A stretch of DNA of 6,623 nucleotides from Clostridiales bacterium UBA8960 (GCA_003482695.1 DMYC01000150.1:1-6623); one strand, 5' to 3'. Positions 1 through 6,184 are shown, counted from the first letter of the stretch. Program-made: numbers and translations. The notes: generated by a model from the letters alone, not told the origin.

Positions 1-804
1 AACAACGCCGAACTGTTCAATGGCGAAAAATGTACCTGTTCTCGCAAAACCAGTTTGAACCTCATCAACAATCAGCAATATTCCGAATCGGTCAAGTTTC
101 TCTTTTAGCCTTATGAAAAAATCTGAAGTGGGCACATTGATGCCTGCATTACCCGGTATCGGCTCGATGATACAGGCTGCAACTTCATGACCATGTCGCT
201 CAAGGATTTTATCAAGGCTCTCAAGCGATGCATTTGAGGACGCTTCAAGCGACATGCCTTCTTTTACAAAGGCATCTGCAAAATAAACATCCGGATCCAA
301 AAATGGATCAATACGCCACATTGGAATCCCAGTGACACTCATTGTCAGGTAAGACCTTCCGTGAAGCCCGCCTTCAAAGGCAATAAAGCCCTTGCGCTTT
401 GTGTGCATTCTCGCGAGTAGCAAAGCACCTTCATTCGCTTCCGTCCCACTACCACAAAAAAAGGTTTGGTGAATATCCCCAGGAAGCACTTTAGCTAGCG
501 CTTCAGCAAGTTCAACCATTGGCTGCGTAAGATAAATAATCGATGTGTGTTGCAATTTTCTTTGTTGTTCTTCGATTGCCTTTTGAATTTCAGGATTGCT
601 GTGCCCGCAGTTCAGTACCGTTACACCAGCAAAAAAATCGACATACCGTTTGCCGTTATGGTCAAACAAATACTGCATGTCACCCCGGACGAAATGAGGT
701 GGTTTCTTATAAAAGTGCATCGTGTTAGGATAAAAGAACGCTTTCTTTTTCTCAATAATCTCCTCAGGCAACATGACCTCATTTGGAGTTGAATTTTCAT
801 ACAT
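1..804 (-). CDS. Class III PLP-dependent aminotransferase, AGXT2-like (partial, C-terminus outside window)
   Basis: The first 268 codons of a fold-type-I, class III (omega) aminotransferase; the rest, including the PLP-binding lysine, lies beyond the left edge. Visible motifs are GSGTEANE (residues 118-125, cofactor phosphate binding), LHGRS (147-151), the glutamate of IIEP (214) and IVDEVQTGFARTG (245-257), whose Asp247 should pair with the pyridine nitrogen. The N-terminal stretch (YKKPPHFVRGDMQYLFD, then FFAGVTVLNCGH and LQHTS) recalls alanine-glyoxylate/3-aminoisobutyrate-pyruvate aminotransferases of the AGXT2 type more than GabT or ArgD, but substrate cannot be assigned from sequence. 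An oddity is Leu147, where most relatives carry Tyr or Phe stacking on PLP. ATG at 804 is chosen because GGAGGG lies 10 nt upstream; an in-frame ATG at 822 overlaps that site. The gene starts 33 bp after the U32 gene stop, with no convincing promoter between, so co-transcription is likely. Family assignment is firm; the physiological role is open. Confidence 0.9.
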   Translation of the reverse strand, partial: MYENSTPNEVMLPEEIIEKKKAFFYPNTMHFYKKPPHFVRGDMQYLFDHNGKRYVDFFAGVTVLNCGHSNPEIQKAIEEQQRKLQHTSIIYLTQPMVELAEALAKVLPGDIHQTFFCGSGTEANEGALLLARMHTKRKGFIAFEGGLHGRSYLTMSVTGIPMWRIDPFLDPDVYFADAFVKEGMSLEASSNASLESLDKILERHGHEVAACIIEPIPGNAGINVPTSDFFIRLKEKLDRFGILLIVDEVQTGFARTGTFFAIEQFGVV

Positions 805-814
805 ATGCTTCAGT

Positions 815-820
815 CCCTCC
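815..820 (-). promoter_or_regulatory. Ribosome binding site of the aminotransferase
   Basis: GGAGGG on the minus strand sits 10 nt before the ATG at 804. It decides between that ATG and the in-frame ATG at 822, which would have its own initiation codon overlapping the purine run and no ribosome site further upstream. Confidence 0.75.
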
Positions 821-837
821 ATTATACTCAATATGAT

Positions 838-2694
838 TTAGAATCGCATTGCACCTAAAGTGCAACTGTGATTCGGCAAAACCTCTTTAAGGGACCCAAG
901 CGGATGCCCCACTCCTTTTAGTCCTTCTAGATGTGCCTCAATCACGGCACCTAGTGTAACGACGTCCATATTTTGCGCTTCAATTCTTATGCGACTCGCA
1001 CCTATTGTGCTAACGATCGGCAGCAATGTAAAGTGCTTTTGCATCAGCATGTGATTTTTTCCGAACACATCGCGTTTAATCAAATACTCACCTGCTTCGT
1101 TTTCAAAAACCAAGTTGAACTCGGTTGATGTTTGATTCGCCTTATAAAGATCATGGGACATATACATCGTCGTCAACCGTCCGTGGGTAATCACTTCACA
1201 TGGCACTTCCGAATCAATCAGTTTTTTCAGCTGAGCACCTGGCAATTCTATGGAAGGTGTTATTTCGTCTAACCCTTCCTTTATATAGAAGTTTGCGGCG
1301 TGTTTGTTGAAAATGTTTAACGAATAATCGCCCACAAGCTTGATGCCCAATTCTTTAAGAGGCTTGAATGCTTCAAGCGCCCCTAAGTTTGTTATGAGTA
1401 TTCCATCAATTTTGCCGATGATTTTTTCAAGCCAAACTGTGAATCTTTCAAATTGACATTCGTCCATCATCTTCGGTGTGCATACATAGAGTTCAGTTTT
1501 GCCTTTCATCGCCATCAGTGTATCTATATCATCGATCGTAAAAGACCGCTTCGGTTCAAAAACATCCGCTGCTATATAAATGCGGTTCACGCCCTTTTCT
1601 AAAGCGAGTTTAGCCTGTGCCATATCTTCAGTCCGAACAGATAGAGCTTTTGGCGGCTGTCCAGGTTGCATGAAAATCGATTTAAGCGCTTTTACCTCAT
1701 TAGGATCGATCTCACTTTCCTCAGTTGGTGTACTAAACATTTTTCCAGTCGAATAGAATTGGCCAGTTCCCTCATATCGCGTGTTCATATTTTCTATTCC
1801 AGGATTTCCAAAGGCGTATGCCGTAGACAAATCTCTCTTTCTATTTTCGTGAACCCACTTTTCTGCAGATTTATAGTCATATCCGATAGGGTCCTCAAAA
1901 TATCGGTCAAAAACGTCGGCATATCGATTGATCAAGTCCACTATAAACGCCTTTTCTCGCATCCTGCCTTCTATTTTAAACGATGTGATGCCAGAATGAA
2001 TCATTTCAGGTAAATGCGCAATCATGGACAAATCCTTTACAGCAAGAGGAAATTGTCTTTTCCCATCGACGTCAAACCACCATCTACACGGTTTTAGGCA
2101 TTTGCCCCTGTTACTACTCATGCCATAAAGCATCGCACTGTAGTAACACTGCGCACCATGTGCGACACACATGTCCCCATGTGTAAAGTACTCGAGTTCC
2201 ACATTAGAGTTCTGATGATAATAGTGCGCCTCTGCAAGCGTTGTTTCTCTAGATAAAACAACGCGTTTTACGCCTTTCTTCTCTAGTGCTTCTATCATTT
2301 TCAAGTTATGAACATTCATCATGACCGACGCGTGGACTTCAATATCCAGATTTAAAGCGTCAACTCGGTCAAGCACTGCAAAATCCTGGACAATAATGCC
2401 CGTTGGCTTAATGGATTCAATATAATAAAGATAATCCGTAACCGCTTCCGACTCTTCAAAATCAAGCAGATTGTTCAATGTGATGTAAGTTGACTTCCCT
2501 CTTTCGTTTGCCAAAAGGATCGCTTCTTTCAACTCTTCGTCAGTAAAATTAAAGCCTTTACGAATCATACGCATGTTCATTCGCTGACCACCAAAGTAAA
2601 TCGCGTCACAACCGCTCTCTATGATTCCCTTAAAAATATCTAAATTGCCCGCAGGCGCTAAGAGTTCAATTTTCTTGTTGTTAAATACCCTCAT
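838..2694 (-). CDS. U32-family ('peptidase U32') protein with duplicated module, putative Fe-S tRNA/rRNA hydroxylase-like enzyme
   Basis: A 618-residue U32-family protein. The N-terminal module begins with LLAPAGN (11-17) and DAIYFGG (30-36), then shows IVQD (101-104), HASVMMNVHN (121-130) and the signature segment EYFTHGDMC onward. Cys176, Cys183, Cys199 and Cys203 (C-x6-C-x15-C-x3-C) match the cluster-ligand pattern of the family, and KIEGRMR (240-246) follows. A second, degenerate copy spans about 349-520 (VRTEDMAQAKLALEKGVNRIYI; ILITNLGALEAF; VITHGRLTTMYMSH) and lacks the cysteines. The C-terminal part (about 525-600) resembles the usual U32 tail. Characterised relatives are O2-independent hydroxylation enzymes (TrhP for tRNA ho5U, RlhA for 23S rRNA ho5C, UbiU/UbiV); old collagenase annotations are doubtful. 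I cannot say which substrate this member uses. ATG at 2694 is chosen because AGGAGG lies 6 nt upstream; further in-frame ATGs at 2712 and 2733 lack such a site. It is the first gene of an apparent operon with the aminotransferase. Confidence 0.88.
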   Translation of the reverse strand: MRVFNNKKIELLAPAGNLDIFKGIIESGCDAIYFGGQRMNMRMIRKGFNFTDEELKEAILLANERGKSTYITLNNLLDFEESEAVTDYLYYIESIKPTGIIVQDFAVLDRVDALNLDIEVHASVMMNVHNLKMIEALEKKGVKRVVLSRETTLAEAHYYHQNSNVELEYFTHGDMCVAHGAQCYYSAMLYGMSSNRGKCLKPCRWWFDVDGKRQFPLAVKDLSMIAHLPEMIHSGITSFKIEGRMREKAFIVDLINRYADVFDRYFEDPIGYDYKSAEKWVHENRKRDLSTAYAFGNPGIENMNTRYEGTGQFYSTGKMFSTPTEESEIDPNEVKALKSIFMQPGQPPKALSVRTEDMAQAKLALEKGVNRIYIAADVFEPKRSFTIDDIDTLMAMKGKTELYVCTPKMMDECQFERFTVWLEKIIGKIDGILITNLGALEAFKPLKELGIKLVGDYSLNIFNKHAANFYIKEGLDEITPSIELPGAQLKKLIDSEVPCEVITHGRLTTMYMSHDLYKANQTSTEFNLVFENEAGEYLIKRDVFGKNHMLMQKHFTLLPIVSTIGASRIRIEAQNMDVVTLGAVIEAHLEGLKGVGHPLGSLKEVLPNHSCTLGAMRF

Positions 2695-2700
2695 TTCCTT

Positions 2701-2706
2701 CCTCCT
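2701..2706 (-). promoter_or_regulatory. Ribosome binding site of the U32 gene
   Basis: AGGAGG on the minus strand, 6 nt before the ATG at 2694. It lies inside the reading frame that would result from the upstream ATGs at 2712 or 2733, so it argues for the shorter 618-residue protein. Confidence 0.8.
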
Positions 2707-2724
2707 ATGCATTCCATCACACCT

Positions 2725-2753
2725 ATTGTACACCTCAAAAGAACGTTAAACAA
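2725..2753 (-). promoter_or_regulatory. Predicted sigma-A promoter for the U32-aminotransferase operon
   Basis: On the minus strand TTGTTT (2753-2748) and TACAAT (2730-2725) are separated by exactly 17 nt. The -10 matches consensus at five of six bases, the -35 at three. Transcription would start near 2718, giving a leader of about 24 nt that just covers the AGGAGG site. Prediction from motif match and position only. Confidence 0.45.
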
Positions 2754-2766
2754 CCTTTCTTGCATC

Positions 2767-2800
2767 TTGACATTAGGCAAAAAAAAGACTAAACTATAAT
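2767..2800 (+). promoter_or_regulatory. Predicted promoter of the metal-efflux ATPase
   Basis: A perfect TTGACA -35 box is at 2767-2772. Two -10 candidates follow: TAAACT (2790-2795) at the ideal 17-nt spacing, and the perfect TATAAT (2795-2800) at a 22-nt spacing. The spacer contains an A8 run. Starts near 2802 or 2807 would place the metal-sensor-like palindrome at or just after +1. Which -10 is used cannot be decided from sequence. The 22-nt spacing is longer than the 19-20 nt typical of MerR-activated metal promoters, so a MerR mechanism is less likely than ArsR-type repression. Confidence 0.6.
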
Positions 2801-2804
2801 TGAA

Positions 2805-2826
2805 CATATGAGCAAGCGTTCATATG
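2805..2826 (+). promoter_or_regulatory. Putative ArsR/SmtB-family metal-responsive operator
   Basis: A 22-bp imperfect inverted repeat: CATATGA and TCATATG pair perfectly at the ends, with a matching C/G pair inside. The core is TGA-N8-TCA (2809-2822), the geometry of SmtB/CzrA-type 12-2-12 operators (TGAACA...TTCA). It overlaps or follows the predicted start point of the ATPase transcript and ends well before its ribosome site, where bound repressor would block transcription. A zinc/cadmium/lead-sensing ArsR-family repressor is inferred. No such gene is in the window, so it would act from elsewhere. Confidence 0.6.
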
Positions 2827-2841
2827 AATAAGCAAATTATT

Positions 2842-2846
2842 GAGGT
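2842..2846 (+). promoter_or_regulatory. Ribosome binding site deciding the ATPase start
   Basis: GAGGT lies 7 nt before the ATG at 2854. The in-frame ATG at 2824 has no purine-rich site, lies within the operator palindrome and would leave a leader of only about 17-22 nt, so 2854 is the better start. Confidence 0.7.
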
Positions 2847-2853
2847 CGCAGAC

Positions 2854-4977
2854 ATGGAAAAAATTACATTAAAACTAGATGGTCTAGGATGTGCAAGTTG
2901 TGCATCAAAAATTGAAACCCGATCAAAAAATATTCAGGGCGTCTCAAATTTAACCCTTGATTTTTCACGTTCAAAACTCACTTTTGAACACGAGGGCGAT
3001 ACTTCCGAGGCACTGATAGATGAAATCTCTCGCATTGTAAGTGCGCTTGAACCTGATGTAAAGATATCCCGACAAAACTCAGCTTCATTTCAAGTGGATC
3101 GACATAGCCACAGTGACGCACATCATAGTATCGCTCATGGCCACGATTTCAGAGCACTTATAAGACTTGGGTTGAGTCTACTCTTTTTTGCCATCGGCCT
3201 CATCATAAAGGATGAACCTGTTATCCATCTTGGCGCTTTATTTGTCGCTTACGTTCTATCCGGTCACAAAGTTCTGATGAGATCTTATAGAAACATTAGA
3301 CGCGGAGAAGTATTCGACGAAAATTTTTTAATGTCCATAGCAACATTTGGTGCCATCGCGATTGGCGAATATCCCGAGGCTGTCGCCGTTATGATTTTTT
3401 ATGAAATAGGTGAATATTTTCAAGATCTTGCCGTCAACCGTTCTAAACACGCGATTAGCTCTCTTTTGGACATACGTCCCGACTCCGCAACGCTCTTAAG
3501 GGATGATGCTTGGGTTACCGTTTCACCTGAAGAGGTAAAAGTGGGCGATCTGATAATGGTAAAACCAGGAGAGCGCATTCCGCTCGATGGCGTCATTATT
3601 GATGGTGGTAGCGATTTGGACACATCTGCTCTAACTGGAGAATCGATTCCCGCTTACTTCGAAAATGGCGACCGTGTTCTAAGCGGTTCAGTTGTTCTAA
3701 ACGGGTCCATAAAAGTGAAAGTCGCCTCAATCTACGCTGAATCCACCGTTGCACGCATCCTTGAGCTGGTTGAAAATGCCACCGCTCATAAAGCGCCAAC
3801 CGAAAATTTCATTACGAAATTTGCTAGATATTATACCCCTGTAGTCGTTGCTTTTGCAGCTGGACTCGTGATATTGCCAACTCTGATTTTTGGCGTTGAC
3901 ACTTTTGATGTCTGGCTTTACCGTGGTCTTGTGTTTTTAGTCATCTCTTGTCCTTGTGCACTTGTGGTTTCAGTTCCTCTCGGTTTTTTCAGCGGCATCG
4001 GAAACGCTTCACGCCATGGCATTTTAGTCAAAGGAAGCAATTACCTTGAAGCACTACAAGAGATCGACACCATCATCTTTGATAAAACAGGCACTCTGAC
4101 GGAAGGCACATTTGAAGTTTTTAAAACGCATCTGGCTGGCGATCAGCTCAACGACGCATTTCTGCTTAAACTAGCCGCACTCGCCGAATCTCAGTCGAAT
4201 CATCCAGTTGCAAAGTCTATTGTGAGTCACGCAGCGCAGAAAATTCATCCAGATGAAATCTTGAGTGATCAAGAAATCAGTGGTCACGGCGTCCTCGTAA
4301 AAACAGGTCTTGGTGAGATTGCTGCAGGCAATGCAAAACTCATGTCGAGGCTCAATATAGCCGTCCCGACCATCGACTCGCCTTATACACATATTTACAT
4401 CGCACTTGATGCGCGGTTTGTTGGGGCATTCGACATTCGAGATAAAGTAAAGCATGACGCAAAAAAGACGATTGACTATGTCAAACAATTGGGATTGAAT
4501 GTCCTAATGCTTACAGGAGACCGTAAAGCCGCAGCCGAGTCCATCGGACTTGAACTTGGCATAGGTGAAGTGTACAGTGAACTTTTGCCTACTGATAAAT
4601 ACGATATCATGAATGCTCGAATCAAATCGGGAGAGCGTGTCGCTTTTGTAGGCGATGGCATAAACGATGCACCTGTACTCGCTGGTGCAACAGTGGGAAT
4701 ATCCATGGGCGCGCTTGGTAGCGATGCGGCGATTGAAGCCTCAGATGTCGTTCTCATGACAGATGAGCCTTACAAAATCGTTCAAGCTATAAAAATATCT
4801 AGAAAAACAAAGCAGATTGTCACTCAAAATATTGTTTTTGCACTTGGAACAAAATTGTTGATTATGGCTCTTGGCACTATCGGCCTCTCATCTATGTGGA
4901 TGGCGATATTCGCAGATGTTGGCGTTGCTCTGATTGCCGTCTTAAACGCAACAAGGGCACTCACATACAAAGTTTAG
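2854..4977 (+). CDS. cadA: Zn(II)/Cd(II)/Pb(II)-exporting P1B-type ATPase (CadA/ZntA family)
   Basis: A 707-residue P1B-2 heavy-metal ATPase of the plasma membrane, exporting divalent soft metals by ATP hydrolysis. The N-terminus has an HMA domain with the metal-binding pair Cys13-x-x-Cys16 (GLGCASC), then a His-rich linker (six His among residues 84-97). About eight membrane helices can be placed near 101-118, 123-142, 157-172, 175-190, 328-347, 356-380, 659-676 and 681-698. Key motifs are TGES (261-264, actuator), CPC (366-368, transmembrane site), DKTGT (410-414, phosphorylated Asp410), HP (450-451), TGD (554-556) and GDGIND (600-605). Lys667 in the seventh helix and Asp688-x-Gly in the eighth are the P1B-2 marks separating it from Cu and Co pumps. 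Length is normal for CadA (about 700). The reading frame is intact. It is a single-gene transcription unit, divergent from the U32 operon, with its own terminator and probably an ArsR-type operator. Whether zinc, cadmium or lead matters most in vivo is not readable here. Confidence 0.95.
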   Translation: MEKITLKLDGLGCASCASKIETRSKNIQGVSNLTLDFSRSKLTFEHEGDTSEALIDEISRIVSALEPDVKISRQNSASFQVDRHSHSDAHHSIAHGHDFRALIRLGLSLLFFAIGLIIKDEPVIHLGALFVAYVLSGHKVLMRSYRNIRRGEVFDENFLMSIATFGAIAIGEYPEAVAVMIFYEIGEYFQDLAVNRSKHAISSLLDIRPDSATLLRDDAWVTVSPEEVKVGDLIMVKPGERIPLDGVIIDGGSDLDTSALTGESIPAYFENGDRVLSGSVVLNGSIKVKVASIYAESTVARILELVENATAHKAPTENFITKFARYYTPVVVAFAAGLVILPTLIFGVDTFDVWLYRGLVFLVISCPCALVVSVPLGFFSGIGNASRHGILVKGSNYLEALQEIDTIIFDKTGTLTEGTFEVFKTHLAGDQLNDAFLLKLAALAESQSNHPVAKSIVSHAAQKIHPDEILSDQEISGHGVLVKTGLGEIAAGNAKLMSRLNIAVPTIDSPYTHIYIALDARFVGAFDIRDKVKHDAKKTIDYVKQLGLNVLMLTGDRKAAAESIGLELGIGEVYSELLPTDKYDIMNARIKSGERVAFVGDGINDAPVLAGATVGISMGALGSDAAIEASDVVLMTDEPYKIVQAIKISRKTKQIVTQNIVFALGTKLLIMALGTIGLSSMWMAIFADVGVALIAVLNATRALTYKV

Positions 4978-5043
4978 TGGCTTCGCCATAATTTATGACG
5001 TTTTAAATAACAAACTTCACAATCCAATAGGATGCAAGATTTA

Positions 5044-5090
5044 AAAACAGCCACTTTTAGGACTTTCCATAAATTGGCTGTTTTGTTTTT
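5044..5090 (+). terminator. Intrinsic terminator of cadA
   Basis: A perfect 10-bp stem, AAAACAGCCA (5044-5053) with TGGCTGTTTT (5075-5084), encloses a 21-nt loop that holds a small GGA/TCC sub-hairpin. It is followed by a T-rich run, GTTTTTGTTT, to about 5094. It lies about 65 nt after the cadA stop and separates that unit from the polyamine genes. Confidence 0.85.
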
Positions 5091-5101
5091 GTTTCTTAAA
5101 A

Positions 5102-5137
5102 GCGGTCATTTTGTTTAATATATTAAACTCAAACCGC
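5102..5137. repeat. Nested palindrome (possible operator or hairpin)
   Basis: A perfect 16-bp palindrome, GTTTAATATATTAAAC (5113-5128), is flanked by outer arms GCGGT (5102-5106) and ACCGC (5133-5137). On the plus strand no T-run follows, so it is not a plus-strand terminator. On the minus strand TTTTAAG follows, but no minus-strand gene ends here. It sits about 80-115 bp upstream of the predicted speD start point. I do not recognise the palindrome as a known operator. Confidence 0.6.
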
Positions 5138-5153
5138 ACTAAAAAACATTTAC

Positions 5154-5212
5154 AAAAAATTTTTAAAAAAACCCATTTAAACACTAGTAATTTCATGATT
5201 TTCTGCTATAAT
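5154..5212 (+). promoter_or_regulatory. Predicted extended -10 promoter of the speD operon with A-tract upstream element
   Basis: TGCTATAAT (5204-5212) is an extended -10 with a perfect TATAAT hexamer. No good -35 is found at 16-18 nt (CTAGTA or TAGTAA). Upstream, A6-T5-A7 (5154-5171) falls at about -47 to -64 relative to a start near 5218, where UP elements lie. A weaker alternative is TATACT (5239-5244) with TTGTGC 15 nt before it. Prediction only. Confidence 0.55.
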
Positions 5213-5249
5213 TGTACTTGTGCTAAAAACAGTATTAGTATACTTAGCG

Positions 5250-5270
5250 GTTAATATTTTAAGTATTAAC
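5250..5270 (+). repeat. Inverted repeat in the speD leader
   Basis: GTTAATA (5250-5256) and TATTAAC (5264-5270) form a perfect 7-bp arm pair around a 7-nt spacer, in the untranslated leader about 45 nt before the start codon. As RNA it would be a weak AU hairpin; as DNA it could be a protein site. No known polyamine-sensing element is recognised. Confidence 0.4.
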
Positions 5271-5300
5271 TTGTCGTTTATAACACATTATTTATTACTT

Positions 5301-5307
5301 GAGGAGG
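5301..5307 (+). promoter_or_regulatory. Strong ribosome binding site before a TTG start (speD)
   Basis: GAGGAGG ends 7 nt before TTG at 5315. Its strength and spacing, and the match of the following residues to the SpeD N-terminus, identify TTG as the initiation codon; no ATG or GTG lies nearby in frame. Confidence 0.88.
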
Positions 5308-5314
5308 GCCTGCC

Positions 5315-6127
5315 TTGAAAGGTTATAAGAAAATTAAGCTACACGGGTTTAACAACTTGACTAAGACATTGAGCTTCAATATCTATGACATTTGTTTTAC
5401 GCGTACGACTGAAGACAGACAAAAATATATTGAGTATATTGATGAACAATATAATTCTGAGCGTCTTACAAACATCCTCCAAGATGTGACGAAGATGATC
5501 GGTGCTCATGTTTTGAATGTCGCAAAACAGGATTACGATCCACAAGGGGCTAGTGTTACCATCCTCATTTCAGAAGAGGAAGTCCCAGAAGATTCACTTG
5601 ACACATCTTGCAACAAAGGTGTACTCGTCAATGTGCCTCAACATGTTGTTGGACACCTCGATAAAAGCCATTTAACGGTTCACACATATCCTGAATATCA
5701 CCCTGATAACGGACTCAGTACCTTTAGAGTAGATATCGATGTATCGACATGTGGCCAAATTTCACCACTTAAAGCACTCAACTACTTGATTGATAGTTTT
5801 GATTCAGACATCATCACGATTGATTACCGTGTAAGAGGCTTTACAAGAGATTCTTCCGGACAAAAGCTTTTTATCGATCATAACATCAATTCAATTCAAA
5901 ATTACATTGCAAAGCGCACACTTAACAAATACCAGCTCATCGACGTAAATGTATACCAAGAGAACATTTTCCATACTAAGATGATGTTAAAGGATTTCGA
6001 GCTGAACAACTATTTATTCGAAGTCAATAAAGACGATTTGACACCAAAAGAGCAACGCGACATCATGGCGAAACTCAAAAGAGAAATGACTGAGATTTAT
6101 TATGGCAGAAACATTGGCAAAGCTTAG
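5315..6127 (+). CDS. speD: S-adenosylmethionine decarboxylase proenzyme, E. coli-type (class 1A)
   Basis: A 270-residue AdoMet decarboxylase that makes decarboxylated SAM, the aminopropyl donor for spermidine synthesis in the cytoplasm. It aligns along its whole length with E. coli SpeD (264 aa): [10 protein letters not shown] near the N-terminus, [13 protein letters not shown] (72-84), the processing region [13 protein letters not shown] (115-127), STCG (144-147), [10 protein letters not shown] (150-159), [12 protein letters not shown] (168-179), [13 protein letters not shown] (211-223) and EIYYGRN at the C-terminus. Self-cleavage is expected between Lys117 and Ser118, with Ser118 becoming the pyruvoyl cofactor; Cys146 corresponds to the conserved catalytic cysteine. 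This is the long class 1A form, unlike the short (about 125 aa) class 1B enzyme of Bacillus subtilis. Initiation is at TTG behind GAGGAGG. It is the first gene of a probable operon with the decarboxylase gene 69 bp downstream. A hairpin overlaps its last codons and stop. Confidence 0.97.
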   Translation: MKGYKKIKLHGFNNLTKTLSFNIYDICFTRTTEDRQKYIEYIDEQYNSERLTNILQDVTKMIGAHVLNVAKQDYDPQGASVTILISEEEVPEDSLDTSCNKGVLVNVPQHVVGHLDKSHLTVHTYPEYHPDNGLSTFRVDIDVSTCGQISPLKALNYLIDSFDSDIITIDYRVRGFTRDSSGQKLFIDHNINSIQNYIAKRTLNKYQLIDVNVYQENIFHTKMMLKDFELNNYLFEVNKDDLTPKEQRDIMAKLKREMTEIYYGRNIGKA

Positions 6128-6149
6128 GCTGCGCTAATGTTTCTCTTTT
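6107..6149 (+). terminator. Hairpin over the speD stop codon: attenuator-like or RNA-processing element
   Basis: Arms 6107-6118 (AGAAACATTGGC) and 6133-6144 (GCTAATGTTTCT) pair over 12 bp with one G-U. Inside, AGC/GCT (6121-6123, 6128-6130) adds 3 bp with loop TTAG. The stop TAG is in the loop region, and CTTTT (6145-6149) follows. The short T-run suggests partial termination or protection of the upstream mRNA end rather than full termination, since a probable partner gene follows in the same direction. Confidence 0.55.
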
Positions 6150-6184
6150 AAGTCACGTACAAATAAAAGATGCACCATTTTTGG

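Larger units (their letters stand above)
4978..5314. other. Intergenic region between cadA and speD (337 bp)
   Basis: No credible gene is seen. Right after the cadA stop is a small TGGC/GCCA hairpin (4978-4988) of unclear value. Next come the cadA terminator, a nested palindrome (5102-5137), an A-tract block, an extended -10 promoter and an AT-rich speD leader with an inverted repeat; the four main elements are listed separately. Confidence 0.7.

Noticed and set aside
547..792. Plus-strand open frames (543-728 and 547-792) opposite the aminotransferase
   Set aside because: They lie wholly antisense to a well-conserved enzyme, have no ribosome site and no recognisable protein features.
821..826. 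TATAAT on the minus strand just before the aminotransferase
   Set aside because: It abuts the ribosome site, would start transcription within it, and no -35 box is found 15-19 nt upstream; probably chance.
1666..2013. Plus-strand 115-codon frame inside the U32 gene
   Set aside because: Antisense shadow of conserved U32 coding sequence; no ribosome site or family resemblance.
2767..2800. MerR-type (ZntR/CueR) promoter for cadA from TTGACA and TATAAT
   Set aside because: The 22-nt spacing exceeds the 19-20 nt of that class, and the palindrome lies downstream of the -10 rather than in the spacer.
4171..4757. Minus-strand frames inside cadA (4171-4488, 4476-4757)
   Set aside because: They oppose the conserved nucleotide-binding domain of the ATPase and have no start signals; explained by codon structure of the real gene.
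4978..4988. TGGC-TTC-GCCA hairpin right after the cadA stop
   Set aside because: Only 4 bp with no T-run; the real terminator is the 10-bp stem at 5044-5084.
5113..5128. Rex or NrdR operator at the 16-bp palindrome
   Set aside because: The half-sites do not fit the TTGTTAA/TTGTGAA Rex pattern or the NrdR box; symmetry alone is not enough to name the regulator.
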